From Brotonthovivens ammoniilytica (lineage in GTDB: Bacteria; Bacillota; Clostridia; Lachnospirales; Lachnospiraceae): a stretch of 64,000 nt of DNA. The stretch is taken from positions 1-64,000 of the forward strand of contig NZ_JAOQJQ010000008.1 of NCBI RefSeq assembly GCF_025566885.1, written 5' to 3'. A model generated the notes under the pieces. The model did no database searches and had not been told where the DNA came from. It saw nothing but the letters and a program-made list of their open reading frames with translations. This document shows, piece by piece, positions 34,839 to 42,468 of the stretch; position 1 is the stretch's first letter; each line of letters opens with the position of its first letter. The position numbers and the translations under genes are program-made.

Positions 34839-35030
34839 ATGGCACTCAAAGACATTTTAGGTTGGAACAAAAAAGAGGAAGCACCTGCTTCTGCTTGTGG
34901 AACAGCTTGCGGAGCATCTGACAAGCCTAATGAAACTCCTGCCGCTTGCGGTTCAGCCTGCGGAGCATCCGATAAGCCTGCTGAAACACCTGCTGCTTGC
35001 GGTTCAGCCTGCGGAGCAAGTGATAAATAA
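34839..35030 (+). CDS. ACGX-repeat Cys-rich peptide, candidate RiPP precursor
   Basis: A 63-residue peptide. The leader-like part MALKDILGWNKKEEAPAS is followed by three tandem repeats with core ACGxACGASDKP, separated by xETPA; there are six Cys in all, each in an Ala-Cys-Gly context. The DNA repeats are nearly identical. This is the pattern of the peptides paired with 'ACGX system' radical SAM/SPASM enzymes, whose gene follows. The mature product is not known to me; Cys-linked crosslinks or metal binding are possibilities. ATG with GGAGG eight bases upstream. Confidence 0.8.
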   Translation: MALKDILGWNKKEEAPASACGTACGASDKPNETPAACGSACGASDKPAETPAACGSACGASDK

Positions 35031-35045
35031 TTGTTCCAAACTGGG

Positions 35046-35075
35046 GTTCCCGATGAATGTGCATTCGTCGGGAAC
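35046..35075 (+). terminator. Hairpin between precursor and maturase genes
   Basis: GTTCCCGATGAATG pairs with CATTCGTCGGGAAC around a 2-nt loop. No T run follows, so it may act as a partial terminator or mRNA stabiliser giving more precursor than enzyme, as often seen in RiPP operons. Confidence 0.5.
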
Positions 35076-35123
35076 ATTTAACAATAACACGGATTATCCG
35101 TTTATTATATGAGGTAAATTACT

Positions 35124-36155
35124 ATGAAACAATATTTTTCTTTTCAATGGCACATTACAGATGAATGTGACCAAAGGTGTAAGCATTGCTATATCTTTTC
35201 TGAAAACAACTGCAAAAAGCTCGATATGATGAACCTCGAACAAATGCAGGATACTTTCTATAACTGCCTTGATTTTTGTAAGGTATATGACCGTTTGCCG
35301 TATTTTTATATCACAGGTGGTGACCCGATTTTACACCCAGACTTTTGGAGTCTGCTTGAGCTTATGAACGAAAATGAAATACCGTTTAGCATTCTCGGTA
35401 ACCCATTTCATTTAACAGATGATATTTGCAGAAAGCTAAAAGAATACGGCTGTCAAAAATATCAGCTTTCACTTGACGGTATGCGTGAAACACACGATTG
35501 GTTTCGTAAGCCAGGCTCATTTGATTGTACTTTAGAGAAAATCGGTTGTATCAATCGTGCAGGTATTCGTTCAGTGGTTATGACAACAGTATCAGGAACA
35601 AATATCAAAGAAGTACCAGATATTATTGATACGGCTGTAAAGGCTGACGTAAATGTATTTGCGTTTGCTCGCTACTGCCCAACAAGCGAAGAAAAGGATA
35701 CAGGGATGACCCCGCAGGAATACCGCAAATTGCTTGTCGCTTGCGATAAAAAGTTTAAGGAATATGAAGCGAATGGATGTCAGACATACTTTAACAAGAA
35801 AGACCATTTATGGACTCTGTATGAGTATGAAACAGGTGAGTTTAAAGTTTCCGAAGCTATCGAGGATGGAATGATATACGGAGGCTGTAACTGTGGTAAC
35901 TGTCATTTGACAATAGTTCCGACGGGAGATGTTTTCGCCTGCCGAAGAGTACAAAACAGTAAGGTGGGAAATGTATTTGAGGACAGACTTGCTGATGTGT
36001 GGATTTGTGAAATGGAAAACTACCGTGACTATACAAAATTTGAAAAATGCTCAAAATGTGAGCTTTTAGCGTGGTGTCGTGGCTGCCCTGCTGTGGCAAG
36101 CGGAAAAGACGGTAATTTTTATGCGGCAGACCCGCAATGTTGGAAGGAAGTGTGA
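35124..36155 (+). CDS. Radical SAM/SPASM enzyme, ACGX system
   Basis: A 343-residue radical SAM enzyme. The SAM cluster motif CxxxCxxC is Cys15-Cys19-Cys22 (ECDQRCKHCY); FYITGGDPILHPDF supplies the GGE-like motif in GGD form. The C-terminal SPASM domain (~255-343) has CNCGNCHLTIVPTGDVFACR and KCSKCELLAWCRGCPAVA, enough Cys for auxiliary clusters. Directly after the ACGX peptide, so the peptide is its likely substrate. The family is known by co-occurrence; reaction unknown to me. Confidence 0.85.
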   Translation: MKQYFSFQWHITDECDQRCKHCYIFSENNCKKLDMMNLEQMQDTFYNCLDFCKVYDRLPYFYITGGDPILHPDFWSLLELMNENEIPFSILGNPFHLTDDICRKLKEYGCQKYQLSLDGMRETHDWFRKPGSFDCTLEKIGCINRAGIRSVVMTTVSGTNIKEVPDIIDTAVKADVNVFAFARYCPTSEEKDTGMTPQEYRKLLVACDKKFKEYEANGCQTYFNKKDHLWTLYEYETGEFKVSEAIEDGMIYGGCNCGNCHLTIVPTGDVFACRRVQNSKVGNVFEDRLADVWICEMENYRDYTKFEKCSKCELLAWCRGCPAVASGKDGNFYAADPQCWKEV

Positions 36156-36158
36156 ATT

Positions 36159-36734
36159 ATGTTAATGGATATTATTAAAGCTCGTCATTCTATCCGAAAG
36201 TACACGGATAAGCAAATCAGCCGTGAGGATATGGAGAAAATTATGGAAGCTGGTAATTTTGCTCCTAATGCAGGCGGCGGTCAGCGTAGTATTTTAATCG
36301 GAGTTCACAACAAAGATTTAGTAACCAAAATAGGAATAATGAACCTTTCAAAATTTGACCGTAGTAACCTTGCAGGCTCTTATGTTTCAAGGGAACAGCC
36401 GAGTGTAATTGATGATGAACATATTGAAAACGGCTTTTACGATGCACCCAGTGTTGTAGCAATTTTCGGGCAGAATGGATTTTTATTTCGGGAAGCAGAC
36501 GCTTTTTGCTGTGCCGAAAATATGGTTTTACAGGCAACAGAACTTGGCATTGCGTCCTGCATAATTTCTCGTGGAGCAGACACATTTTTAAGTGCAGAGG
36601 GGAAAAAAATACTTAAACAGTGGGAAATTCCCGAAAACTATTCTGCGATTTGCTTTGTTATTCTCGGATATATCGACGGTGAGCAGCCACACACAAAACC
36701 AAGAAAAGTGGGAAGAGTCAAAATCGTGGGATAA
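36159..36734 (+). CDS. Nitroreductase-family flavoprotein
   Basis: A 191-residue FMN oxidoreductase: IIKARHSIRKYTDKQIS opens the family, with FAPNAGGGQRS for FMN phosphate contacts and ENMVLQATELGIASC in the core. Three bases after the radical SAM stop, so it is in the RiPP-like operon and may oxidise or reduce the modified peptide, or supply redox chemistry (inference). RBS AAGGAAG. Many nitroreductases have unrelated roles, so the link rests on context. Confidence 0.8.
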   Translation: MLMDIIKARHSIRKYTDKQISREDMEKIMEAGNFAPNAGGGQRSILIGVHNKDLVTKIGIMNLSKFDRSNLAGSYVSREQPSVIDDEHIENGFYDAPSVVAIFGQNGFLFREADAFCCAENMVLQATELGIASCIISRGADTFLSAEGKKILKQWEIPENYSAICFVILGYIDGEQPHTKPRKVGRVKIVG

Positions 36735-36761
36735 ATATCTGAAACGAAAGAAAACGAAATA

Positions 36762-37091
36762 ATGGAATATAGAAAAGCAAACGATGCGATTTATCTTCGG
36801 ATTGATAAAAATGAAAAAATAGTTGAAACAATCAAGACGGTGTGTGCAAAAGAAATGATTTACGGAGGACATTTTCAAGGAATTGGAGCTTGTGATACAG
36901 CAACGCTCTCAACTTATTTGCCCGATAAAAATGATTTTACAGACCATACCATTTCTGGAATGATTGAGATGATTTCTCTTATGGGGAATATCACTGTTGA
37001 TAATAATAATGAGCCTTTTGTGCATAGTCACGCTGTTTTCTCATACTTGAATAATAACGGGGAAATTGTTAAGGTATTGATACAAGAATAA
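36762..37091 (+). CDS. PPC-domain (DUF296) protein
   Basis: A 109-residue single-domain protein with the PPC/DUF296 pattern: YLRIDKNEKIVETIKTVC, GGHFQGIGACDTATLSTY, the MIEMISLMGNI strand and HSHAVFSY with the conserved His. PPC proteins form trimers; in plants the domain goes with AT hooks, in bacteria its function is mostly open. No strong RBS; it lies 28 bases after the nitroreductase and 22 before the macrodomain gene. Confidence 0.75.
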   Translation: MEYRKANDAIYLRIDKNEKIVETIKTVCAKEMIYGGHFQGIGACDTATLSTYLPDKNDFTDHTISGMIEMISLMGNITVDNNNEPFVHSHAVFSYLNNNGEIVKVLIQE

Positions 37092-37112
37092 GTCTGCAAC
37101 GGAGAATAAAAT

Positions 37113-37886
37113 ATGACACAGGTTGAAAGAAGAAATTATTTAATAAAAGAATTGTTTGCAGAACACCCCGAATATGCAAATATGGAGATACCAGAAAGCG
37201 AAGAAGCACAAAAAGGTCTTTTGCGTTCGCTCCTTAATATCCGTTTGCCACATAAAATTAGCGAGCAATTTCTTACTGTGCAAGATGACTATTTGCAGGA
37301 AGAAACCAAACTAAAAGGTATTACAGACCTTGCAAGTCTTAAGTCATTTGAGAACAACCTTTATCTTTGGCAGGGCGATATTACAACGCTGAAATGCGAC
37401 GCCATCGTTAATGCTGCAAATAACGGAATGACGGGGTGTTATCAACCCTGCCACGCTTGTATTGATAATTGTATTCATACTTTTGCAGGCATTCAGCTTC
37501 GTTTAGAGTGTGCGGAACTGATGCAACGTCAAGGCTTTAAAGAACCGACAGGTACAGCAAAAATCACTTCTGCTTATAATTTGCCTTGCAAATATATAAT
37601 ACATACTGTCGGTCCGATTGTGAGTGGAACAGTTACTCAAAAGGACTGCGATTTGCTTCGGAGCTGTTACCGTGCCTGTTTGGAGCTTGCGGAGAAAAAG
37701 GAAGTTCGGAGTATTGCGTTTTGCTGTATTTCAACAGGAGTATTTCATTTTCCAAATGATATAGCAGCTGAAATTGCAGTTGCTACCGTTAAAGAATACC
37801 TTGAAAAATGTAAAAATGAAATGAAGGTGATATTTAATGTTTTTAAAGATGAGGATTACAAAATCTACAGAGCCTTACTTGGATAA
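37113..37886 (+). CDS. Zinc-type macrodomain ADP-ribosyl hydrolase
   Basis: A 257-residue macrodomain protein. The ADP-ribose pocket reads GDITTLKCDAIVNAANNGMTGC. The insertion CHACIDNCIHTFAG carries the Cys/His set typical of zinc-macrodomain proteins. SISTGVF-like FCCISTGVFHFP binds the distal ribose. The N-terminal ~75-residue helical extension is also typical. Such proteins reverse the ADP-ribosylation made by M-class sirtuins, and one overlaps it by 50 bases. Confidence 0.88.
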   Translation: MTQVERRNYLIKELFAEHPEYANMEIPESEEAQKGLLRSLLNIRLPHKISEQFLTVQDDYLQEETKLKGITDLASLKSFENNLYLWQGDITTLKCDAIVNAANNGMTGCYQPCHACIDNCIHTFAGIQLRLECAELMQRQGFKEPTGTAKITSAYNLPCKYIIHTVGPIVSGTVTQKDCDLLRSCYRACLELAEKKEVRSIAFCCISTGVFHFPNDIAAEIAVATVKEYLEKCKNEMKVIFNVFKDEDYKIYRALLG

Positions 37887-38703
37887 TATCAAAAAACTGA
37901 AAGAAAAAATCGAAACAACCGACACGATTGTCATAGGTGCAGGAGCAGGTCTTTCTACTTCGGCAGGTTTTATCTATGATGGCGAGAGATTTCATAAATA
38001 TTTTGCTGACTTTGAAGAAAAGTACGGCTTTCACGATATGTATTCAGGTGGTTTTTACCCATATAAAACATTAGAAGAATATTGGGCATATTGGAGTTGC
38101 TACATTGCGGTCAACCGATATGATGATGCACCAAAGCCTGTATATAATGAATTACTTAAGCTTGTGAACGATAAAGATTATTTCGTTATCACTACAAATG
38201 TTGACCATTGTTTTCAAAAAGCAGGATTTGATAAAAAACGCTTATTTTATACGCAGGGAGATTACGGCTTGTTTCAATGCAGCGTGCCTTGCCATAATAA
38301 AACATACGATAATGAAGAGGTCATTAGAAATATGATGGCACAGCAAAGAAATATGAAAGTACCTACAGAACTTTTACCCAAGTGTCCTGTCTGCGGCAAG
38401 CCTATGACAATGAATTTGCGTTCTGATAATAAGTTTGTTGAGGACAAGGGATGGCATACTGCAGCCGAGCGTTATTCAAATTTTCTTCGTTCACGGCAAA
38501 ATGGGAATATACTATTTCTGGAACTTGGTGTTGGATATAATACGCCTGTTATCATTAAATATCCCTTCTGGCAGATGACAGCACAGAATCCCAGGGCAGT
38601 TTATGTCTGCTTAAATTTGATGGATGCGGCGGCGCCGCAGGAGATTGCAAGACGTTCCATCTGTATTCAGGGGGATATTGGGAAGGTGCTGGAGTTATTA
38701 TAG
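37837..38703 (+). CDS. M-class sirtuin (SirTM-like ADP-ribosyltransferase), chimeric 3' end
   Basis: A 288-residue Sir2 protein. NAD site GAGAGLSTSAGF (~34-45), NVDHCFQKAG (Asn121, Asp123). The canonical catalytic His of the HG motif is replaced: TQGDYG, Gln140. This matches the M-class sirtuins that ADP-ribosylate rather than deacylate. Zinc Cys: FQCSVPC and CPVCGKPM. Known SirTM operons also carry a lipoylated GcvH-like protein and a lipoate ligase; neither is here. From about residue 235 on, the DNA is nearly identical to a second copy at 40255-40412 and differs in composition from the body, so the gene end appears to have been exchanged. Confidence 0.85.
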   Translation: MFLKMRITKSTEPYLDNIKKLKEKIETTDTIVIGAGAGLSTSAGFIYDGERFHKYFADFEEKYGFHDMYSGGFYPYKTLEEYWAYWSCYIAVNRYDDAPKPVYNELLKLVNDKDYFVITTNVDHCFQKAGFDKKRLFYTQGDYGLFQCSVPCHNKTYDNEEVIRNMMAQQRNMKVPTELLPKCPVCGKPMTMNLRSDNKFVEDKGWHTAAERYSNFLRSRQNGNILFLELGVGYNTPVIIKYPFWQMTAQNPRAVYVCLNLMDAAAPQEIARRSICIQGDIGKVLELL

Positions 38704-38734
38704 ACAACAGATTTATTTAAAGATTCATATTTAC

Positions 38735-38770
38735 TTTCGTGCTACAGTTATGTATAATTGTAGCACGAAA
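38735..38770 (+). promoter_or_regulatory. AbiE promoter with palindromic operator
   Basis: TTTCGTGCTACA (38735-38746) and TGTAGCACGAAA (38759-38770) are perfect 12-bp arms. The -10 box TATAAT sits between them at 38753-38758. AbiEi antitoxins repress their own operon at inverted repeats, so this is a strong operator candidate. Confidence 0.7.
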
Positions 38771-38782
38771 GGAAGCGATTGA

Positions 38783-39376
38783 ATGAAACAGTTTGAGAAG
38801 TTGGAAATCCTCTTGAATGAGCAGGGGGGAATGATTCAGACATCGGAGGCAGTAAAACGAGGCATTTCAAAACCGGTATTTTATAACTATGTAAAAGAAA
38901 AAAAATTAGAGCAGGCGGCGCATGGAATCTATGTATCATCTGATGCTTGGATTGATGCCATGTATCTGATTCATATGCGGTGTAGTCACGGGGTGTTTTC
39001 CCACGAGACTGCTTTGTTTTTTTATGACCTTACAGACCGTGAGCCTTCGCCCTATTCCATTACAGTTAAGCGGGGATATAGTACTACCCGTTTAAAAGCA
39101 GATGGGCTTTCTGTTTACACCATTAAGCAGGAACTGCACGAGATTGGGAAGAGTACGGCACAAACCCCTTTCGGTCATACGGTTCCAGTGTATGATATGG
39201 AGCGAACCATTTGTGATTTGCTGCGCTGCCGGAGCAGCATTGAGATGCAGACATTTCAAAGTGCGCTCAAAATGTATGCCCGCAGAAAAGATAAAGACTT
39301 GCGGAGACTGATGCAATATGCAGGACTATTCCGGGTTGAGAAGATTTTGCGTCAGTATTTGGAGGTGCTTTTATGA
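38783..39376 (+). CDS. abiEi: AbiEi-type antitoxin
   Basis: A 197-residue antitoxin with an N-terminal winged helix (EILLNEQGGMIQTSEAVKRGISKPVFYNYVKEKKLEQAAHGIYV), the hallmark of AbiEi_4-type proteins. The middle carries GVFSHETALFFYDL, and VYDMERTICDLLR closes the C-terminal domain. It neutralises the nucleotidyltransferase encoded next (4-bp ATGA overlap) and represses the operon. Lies 80 bases after the sirtuin stop. Confidence 0.88.
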   Translation: MKQFEKLEILLNEQGGMIQTSEAVKRGISKPVFYNYVKEKKLEQAAHGIYVSSDAWIDAMYLIHMRCSHGVFSHETALFFYDLTDREPSPYSITVKRGYSTTRLKADGLSVYTIKQELHEIGKSTAQTPFGHTVPVYDMERTICDLLRCRSSIEMQTFQSALKMYARRKDKDLRRLMQYAGLFRVEKILRQYLEVLL

Positions 39377-40227
39377 TAAAGACTGCAAGACAGTTAAAAG
39401 ATTTGATTCGCAATCTCTCGAAGGAAAAATCTGCGGATGCGCAAATTCTGATGCGAAATTACATGATGGAGCGTTTTTTGGAGCGTATTTCTCTTTCGGA
39501 ATATCGGGATAATTTTATTTTGAAGGGTGGAATGCTGGTTGCGGCAATGGTGGGACTGGATGCCCGGTCTACAATGGACTTGGATGCAACGGTCAAAGGA
39601 ACCAATGTGAATGTCACGGACATTGAAAATCTGATTGCATCCATCATAACAGTTCCTATTGATGACGGTGTGACCTTTCAGTTAAAAAGTATTTCCGAAA
39701 TTATGGACGAGGCCGAGTATCCGGGAAGTCGAGTCAGCATGGCGGCAGCTTTTGATGGAGTGGTGACGCCTCTGAAGATTGATATTTCTACCGGAGACGC
39801 TATTACTCCCAGGGAGGTCAAATATAGCTTTAAGCTCATGCTGGAAGAGCGCTCTATTGATATTTGGGCGTATAATCTGGAAACCGTACTGGCAGAGAAG
39901 CTGGAGACAATCATTACCCGGGCAACAACGAATACCCGCATGAGAGACTTCTACGATATTTACATTCTGAAACAGCTTCATGGAAGGTCGTTGAACACGG
40001 AGGTTTTCCGTGATGCGTTGTTGTCCACCGCCCACAAGCGAGAGACAGAGAAGTATCTGGCTGATGCAAAAGCAGTATTTCAAGAGGTGAAAGACAGCCA
40101 TGTGATGCAGAATCTTTGGACTGCTTATCGGAAGAAGTTTTCTTATGCAGCTGAATTGGAATGGGATTCGGTCGTGGCGGCGGTTTGTTTCCTGTATGCC
40201 TTAACAGAGAATGGCGGAACAAAATGA
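39373..40227 (+). CDS. abiEii: AbiEii nucleotidyltransferase toxin
   Basis: 284 residues. The nucleotidyltransferase motifs are KGGMLVAAMVGLDARSTMDLDA (GG...SxD.D) and LKIDISTGD; the family lysine region reads VLAEKLETIITRATTNTRMRDFYDIYIL. AbiEii proteins are DUF1814-type toxins that inactivate tRNAs or translation and give phage defence by growth arrest. Its stop overlaps the ATG that opens into the second sirtuin tail. Confidence 0.88.
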   Translation: MIKTARQLKDLIRNLSKEKSADAQILMRNYMMERFLERISLSEYRDNFILKGGMLVAAMVGLDARSTMDLDATVKGTNVNVTDIENLIASIITVPIDDGVTFQLKSISEIMDEAEYPGSRVSMAAAFDGVVTPLKIDISTGDAITPREVKYSFKLMLEERSIDIWAYNLETVLAEKLETIITRATTNTRMRDFYDIYILKQLHGRSLNTEVFRDALLSTAHKRETEKYLADAKAVFQEVKDSHVMQNLWTAYRKKFSYAAELEWDSVVAAVCFLYALTENGGTK

Positions 40228-40234
40228 AAATGGT

Positions 40235-40412
40235 GGGCAATAAACATAACACCCCGGGCATTATAAAATATCCCTTCTGGCAGATGACAGCACAGAATCC
40301 CGGGGCAGTTTATGCCTGCTTAAATTTGATGGATGCGGCGGCACCGCAGGAGATTGCAAGACGTTCCATCTGTATTCAGGGGGATATTGGGAAGGTGCTG
40401 GAGTTATTATAG
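40235..40412 (+). pseudogene. Second copy of the sirtuin 3' end
   Basis: After a segment GGGCAATAAACATAACACC not present in the intact sirtuin, the sequence continues as the last ~54 codons of the sirtuin (IIKYPFWQMTAQNP..., LMDAAAPQEIARRS). Only a few differences separate it from 38560-38703. Similarity continues past the stop through the former abiE promoter. It is a gene fragment without body, reading in frame to the same stop. Confidence 0.85.
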
Positions 40413-40534
40413 ACAACAGATTCATTTAAAGTTTGTGTTTGTTTTCGTACTACAGTTATGTATAATGGCAACGCGAAAGAAAGTGATAAGCAAGGATATA
40501 GCACTGCCTGTTTAAAAGAAGATTGCTTATTCTG
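40413..40534 (+). pseudogene. Remnant of a second abiE promoter and abiEi gene
   Basis: GACAACAGATT...ATTTAAAG and TACAGTTATGTATAAT match the region before intact abiEi (38704-38758), but the right operator arm is decayed. Then 40485-40534 matches codons around 39066-39115 of abiEi (GATATAG.ACT..C.GTTTAAAAG), with the start region deleted. It shows that a second abiE unit once followed here. Confidence 0.7.
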
Positions 40535-40552
40535 CTCATTCTAACCAATCTA

Positions 40553-40581
40553 TTGACAAGAACGGTCAGAATGGGTAGAAT
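40553..40581 (+). promoter_or_regulatory. Promoter of the AlbA_2-domain gene
   Basis: TTGACA (40553-40558), 17-nt spacer, TAGAAT (40576-40581). CATTCT at 40538 and AGAATG at 40569 and 40578 form nested inverted half-sites that could be an operator. Confidence 0.6.
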
Positions 40582-40611
40582 GTGGGTAGAATAAAATTTG
40601 GAGGCGGTCAA

Positions 40612-41925
40612 ATGATTTTTCAGGAAAGCGAAACAGTTGAGTTGAAGGCAATCGTGGTGGAAGATATAAAAAAAGAAATCATTGCTTTTGCAAACTGCGA
40701 GGGTGGGAAAATATATATCGGTGTTCAGGATGACGGAACAGTGTCAGGATTGGATAATCCGGATGAAACTTCTTTACAAATCAGCAATATGGTTCGGGAT
40801 GCAATCAAGCCGGATTTGACCATGTTTCTTCACTATGAAACAGTGACGGCAGACGGAAAGAAAATCGTTGCAGTTGATATTCAGCAAGGAACTGAAAGGC
40901 CATATTATATTGCTAAAAAAGGTCTGCGCCCTGAAGGCGTTTATGTCCGTCAGGGCTATTCCTCTGTTCCAGCCACAAATACAGCAATCCGGCGCATGAT
41001 TAAAGAAACAGATGGAGACCGCTTTGAGGAAATGCGGTCTTTGGAGCAGAATTTAACTTTTGAAAGTGCGAAAAAAACATTTGCAGAGCGAAATGTAAAG
41101 TTTGGACCTGCACAAATGAAAACACTTGGATTAATAACACAGGATGGCGTCTATACAAATCTGGGGCTGCTGCTTTCAGATCAGTGTGTGCATACAATCA
41201 AGGCTGCTGTTTTTCAGGGCACAAAGCAAAGTGAGTTTAAGGATCGGAAAGAATTTTCTGGTTCTTTGTTTCAGCAGATGGATGAAGTCTATGATTTTAT
41301 TGATTTTCACAATCAGACACATTCAACCTTTGATAAACTGTATCGTATTGACAGGCGGGATTATCCCGAAACTGCTGTCAGAGAGGCACTTATGAATCTT
41401 CTGGTTCATCGTGAATATTCATTCCGTGCCAGTACATTCGTCAGTCTTTATGCAGACAGGATTGAATTTACTTCTATCGGCGGTTTAGTAAGCGGCGTGA
41501 CTTTAAAGGATGTAACAATGGGTATATCTGTCTGCCGAAACATAAAACTTGCAAATGTATTTTACCGTTTGGAACTGATAGAAGCTTATGGAACGGGACT
41601 TATAAAAATCATGGATGCATATGAGGGAACAGGGATGACACCGCAGATTGAAACATCTGAAAATGCATTTAAGATTATTCTCCCGAACTTGAACGCAAGG
41701 CCTGAACCGGAAAAAGCCATACAGGTCAGAACCAGGAAAGATACCTCAGAAGAAAAGGTGATTGCTCTGACAAAAGAACGGGGTTTTGTTACAAGAAAAG
41801 AAGTTGAAATATTGCTTGGTATCAGACAATCATCATGCGGACGTTTGTTAAAAAAAATGATAGAAAACGGTCTGCTGATTCAAGACGGCAAAGGAAAGAA
41901 TACCCGCTACTGCCTTCCGCAGTAA
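40612..41925 (+). CDS. AlbA_2 / divergent AAA_4 (Schlafen-like) putative DNA-binding protein
   Basis: A ~437-residue protein. The N-terminal AlbA_2/Schlafen-AAA_4 domain (~1-130) has ESETVELKAI, IAFANCEGGKIYIGVQDDG and YVRQGYSSVPA. The middle carries a GHKL-like ATP-binding C-terminal section (REALMNLLVHREYS, ELIEAYGTGLIKIMDAYE) typical of COG2865 proteins. Residues ~380-437 form a winged helix (VTRKEVEILLGIRQSSCGRLLKKMIENGLL). Such proteins are putative transcription regulators or defence factors. ATG at 40612 has GGAGG seven bases upstream. Confidence 0.82.
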   Translation: MIFQESETVELKAIVVEDIKKEIIAFANCEGGKIYIGVQDDGTVSGLDNPDETSLQISNMVRDAIKPDLTMFLHYETVTADGKKIVAVDIQQGTERPYYIAKKGLRPEGVYVRQGYSSVPATNTAIRRMIKETDGDRFEEMRSLEQNLTFESAKKTFAERNVKFGPAQMKTLGLITQDGVYTNLGLLLSDQCVHTIKAAVFQGTKQSEFKDRKEFSGSLFQQMDEVYDFIDFHNQTHSTFDKLYRIDRRDYPETAVREALMNLLVHREYSFRASTFVSLYADRIEFTSIGGLVSGVTLKDVTMGISVCRNIKLANVFYRLELIEAYGTGLIKIMDAYEGTGMTPQIETSENAFKIILPNLNARPEPEKAIQVRTRKDTSEEKVIALTKERGFVTRKEVEILLGIRQSSCGRLLKKMIENGLLIQDGKGKNTRYCLPQ

Positions 41926-41955
41926 AGAAGATATTAAGGAGAGATTTACTTCAAA

Positions 41956-42141
41956 ATGGCGGGCAATAAACATAACACCCCTGTTATTATTAAGTATCCA
42001 TTTTGGCAGATGACAGTATCAAATCCCAAAGCTACATACGCTTGTGTGAATTTCGGTGAAGCTGTTTGCCCTAATGAAATCAAGGAACAGTCGATTTGTA
42101 TTAACGGCGATATAGGTACTGTTCTTTCAGATTTGAGGTGA
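41956..42141 (+). pseudogene. Third sirtuin 3' end, divergent; probably the original tail
   Basis: It opens with the same GGGCAATAAACATAACACC segment as the 40235 copy, then encodes NTPVIIKYPFWQMTVSNP and ends in GDIGTVLSDLR. Residues differ from copies 1 and 2, and the A/T-rich codon use matches the sirtuin body. In-frame to the stop with no damage. It is probably the native 3' end, displaced 3.3 kb by cargo genes. Confidence 0.75.
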
Positions 42142-42153
42142 ATTGATTAGAGT

Positions 42154-42468
42154 ATGTATGTCTTCAGGTCTTCAGATTTTTTCTTGGAAGAAGCTGATGC
42201 TTGGCGAGATGAAGCGTGGGAAATTATAAGAAGTCGCTCCGACGTAAGGTTCTTTCTGCTGACAAAAAGACCACAAAGAGTGATAAAAGCAGATTGGATA
42301 TTTGGTCCTATTTGCGGCAATAAAACTCGTGACCGTATAAGAGAAGATACAGTATTGGAGGACTATCCTCTCTACTGCCCAAAATGTAAGCAAGAAAGTT
42401 TAATTGAAGCCGAGAACCTACGTATAAGTGTCATCAAAGCGCCAGACGCAAAGACGCAGAGCCGATGA
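42154..42468 (+). pseudogene. Fused remnant: DUF5131 (phage Gp37/Gp68-like) fragment joined to Cys-rich KTR fragment
   Basis: The first ~45 codons (SSDFFLEEADAWRDEAWEII, FFLLTKRPQRV) are the middle of a DUF5131 radical-SAM-like protein. They are joined at about codon 46 to ICGNKTRDRIREDTVLEDYPLYCPKCKQE and IKAPDAKTQSR, the Cys-rich KTR family found at ends of conjugative transposons. The KTR part lacks its first Cys pair. TCTTCAGG/TCTTCAGA at 42160-42175 looks like an 8-nt duplication that shifted frame. It is a deletion scar of mobile DNA. Confidence 0.75.

Noticed and set aside
40224..40412. Independent small gene in the second sirtuin tail
   Set aside because: Its protein is only the last third of a sirtuin domain and the DNA is a near copy of 38560-38703; it is a fragment, not a gene of its own.
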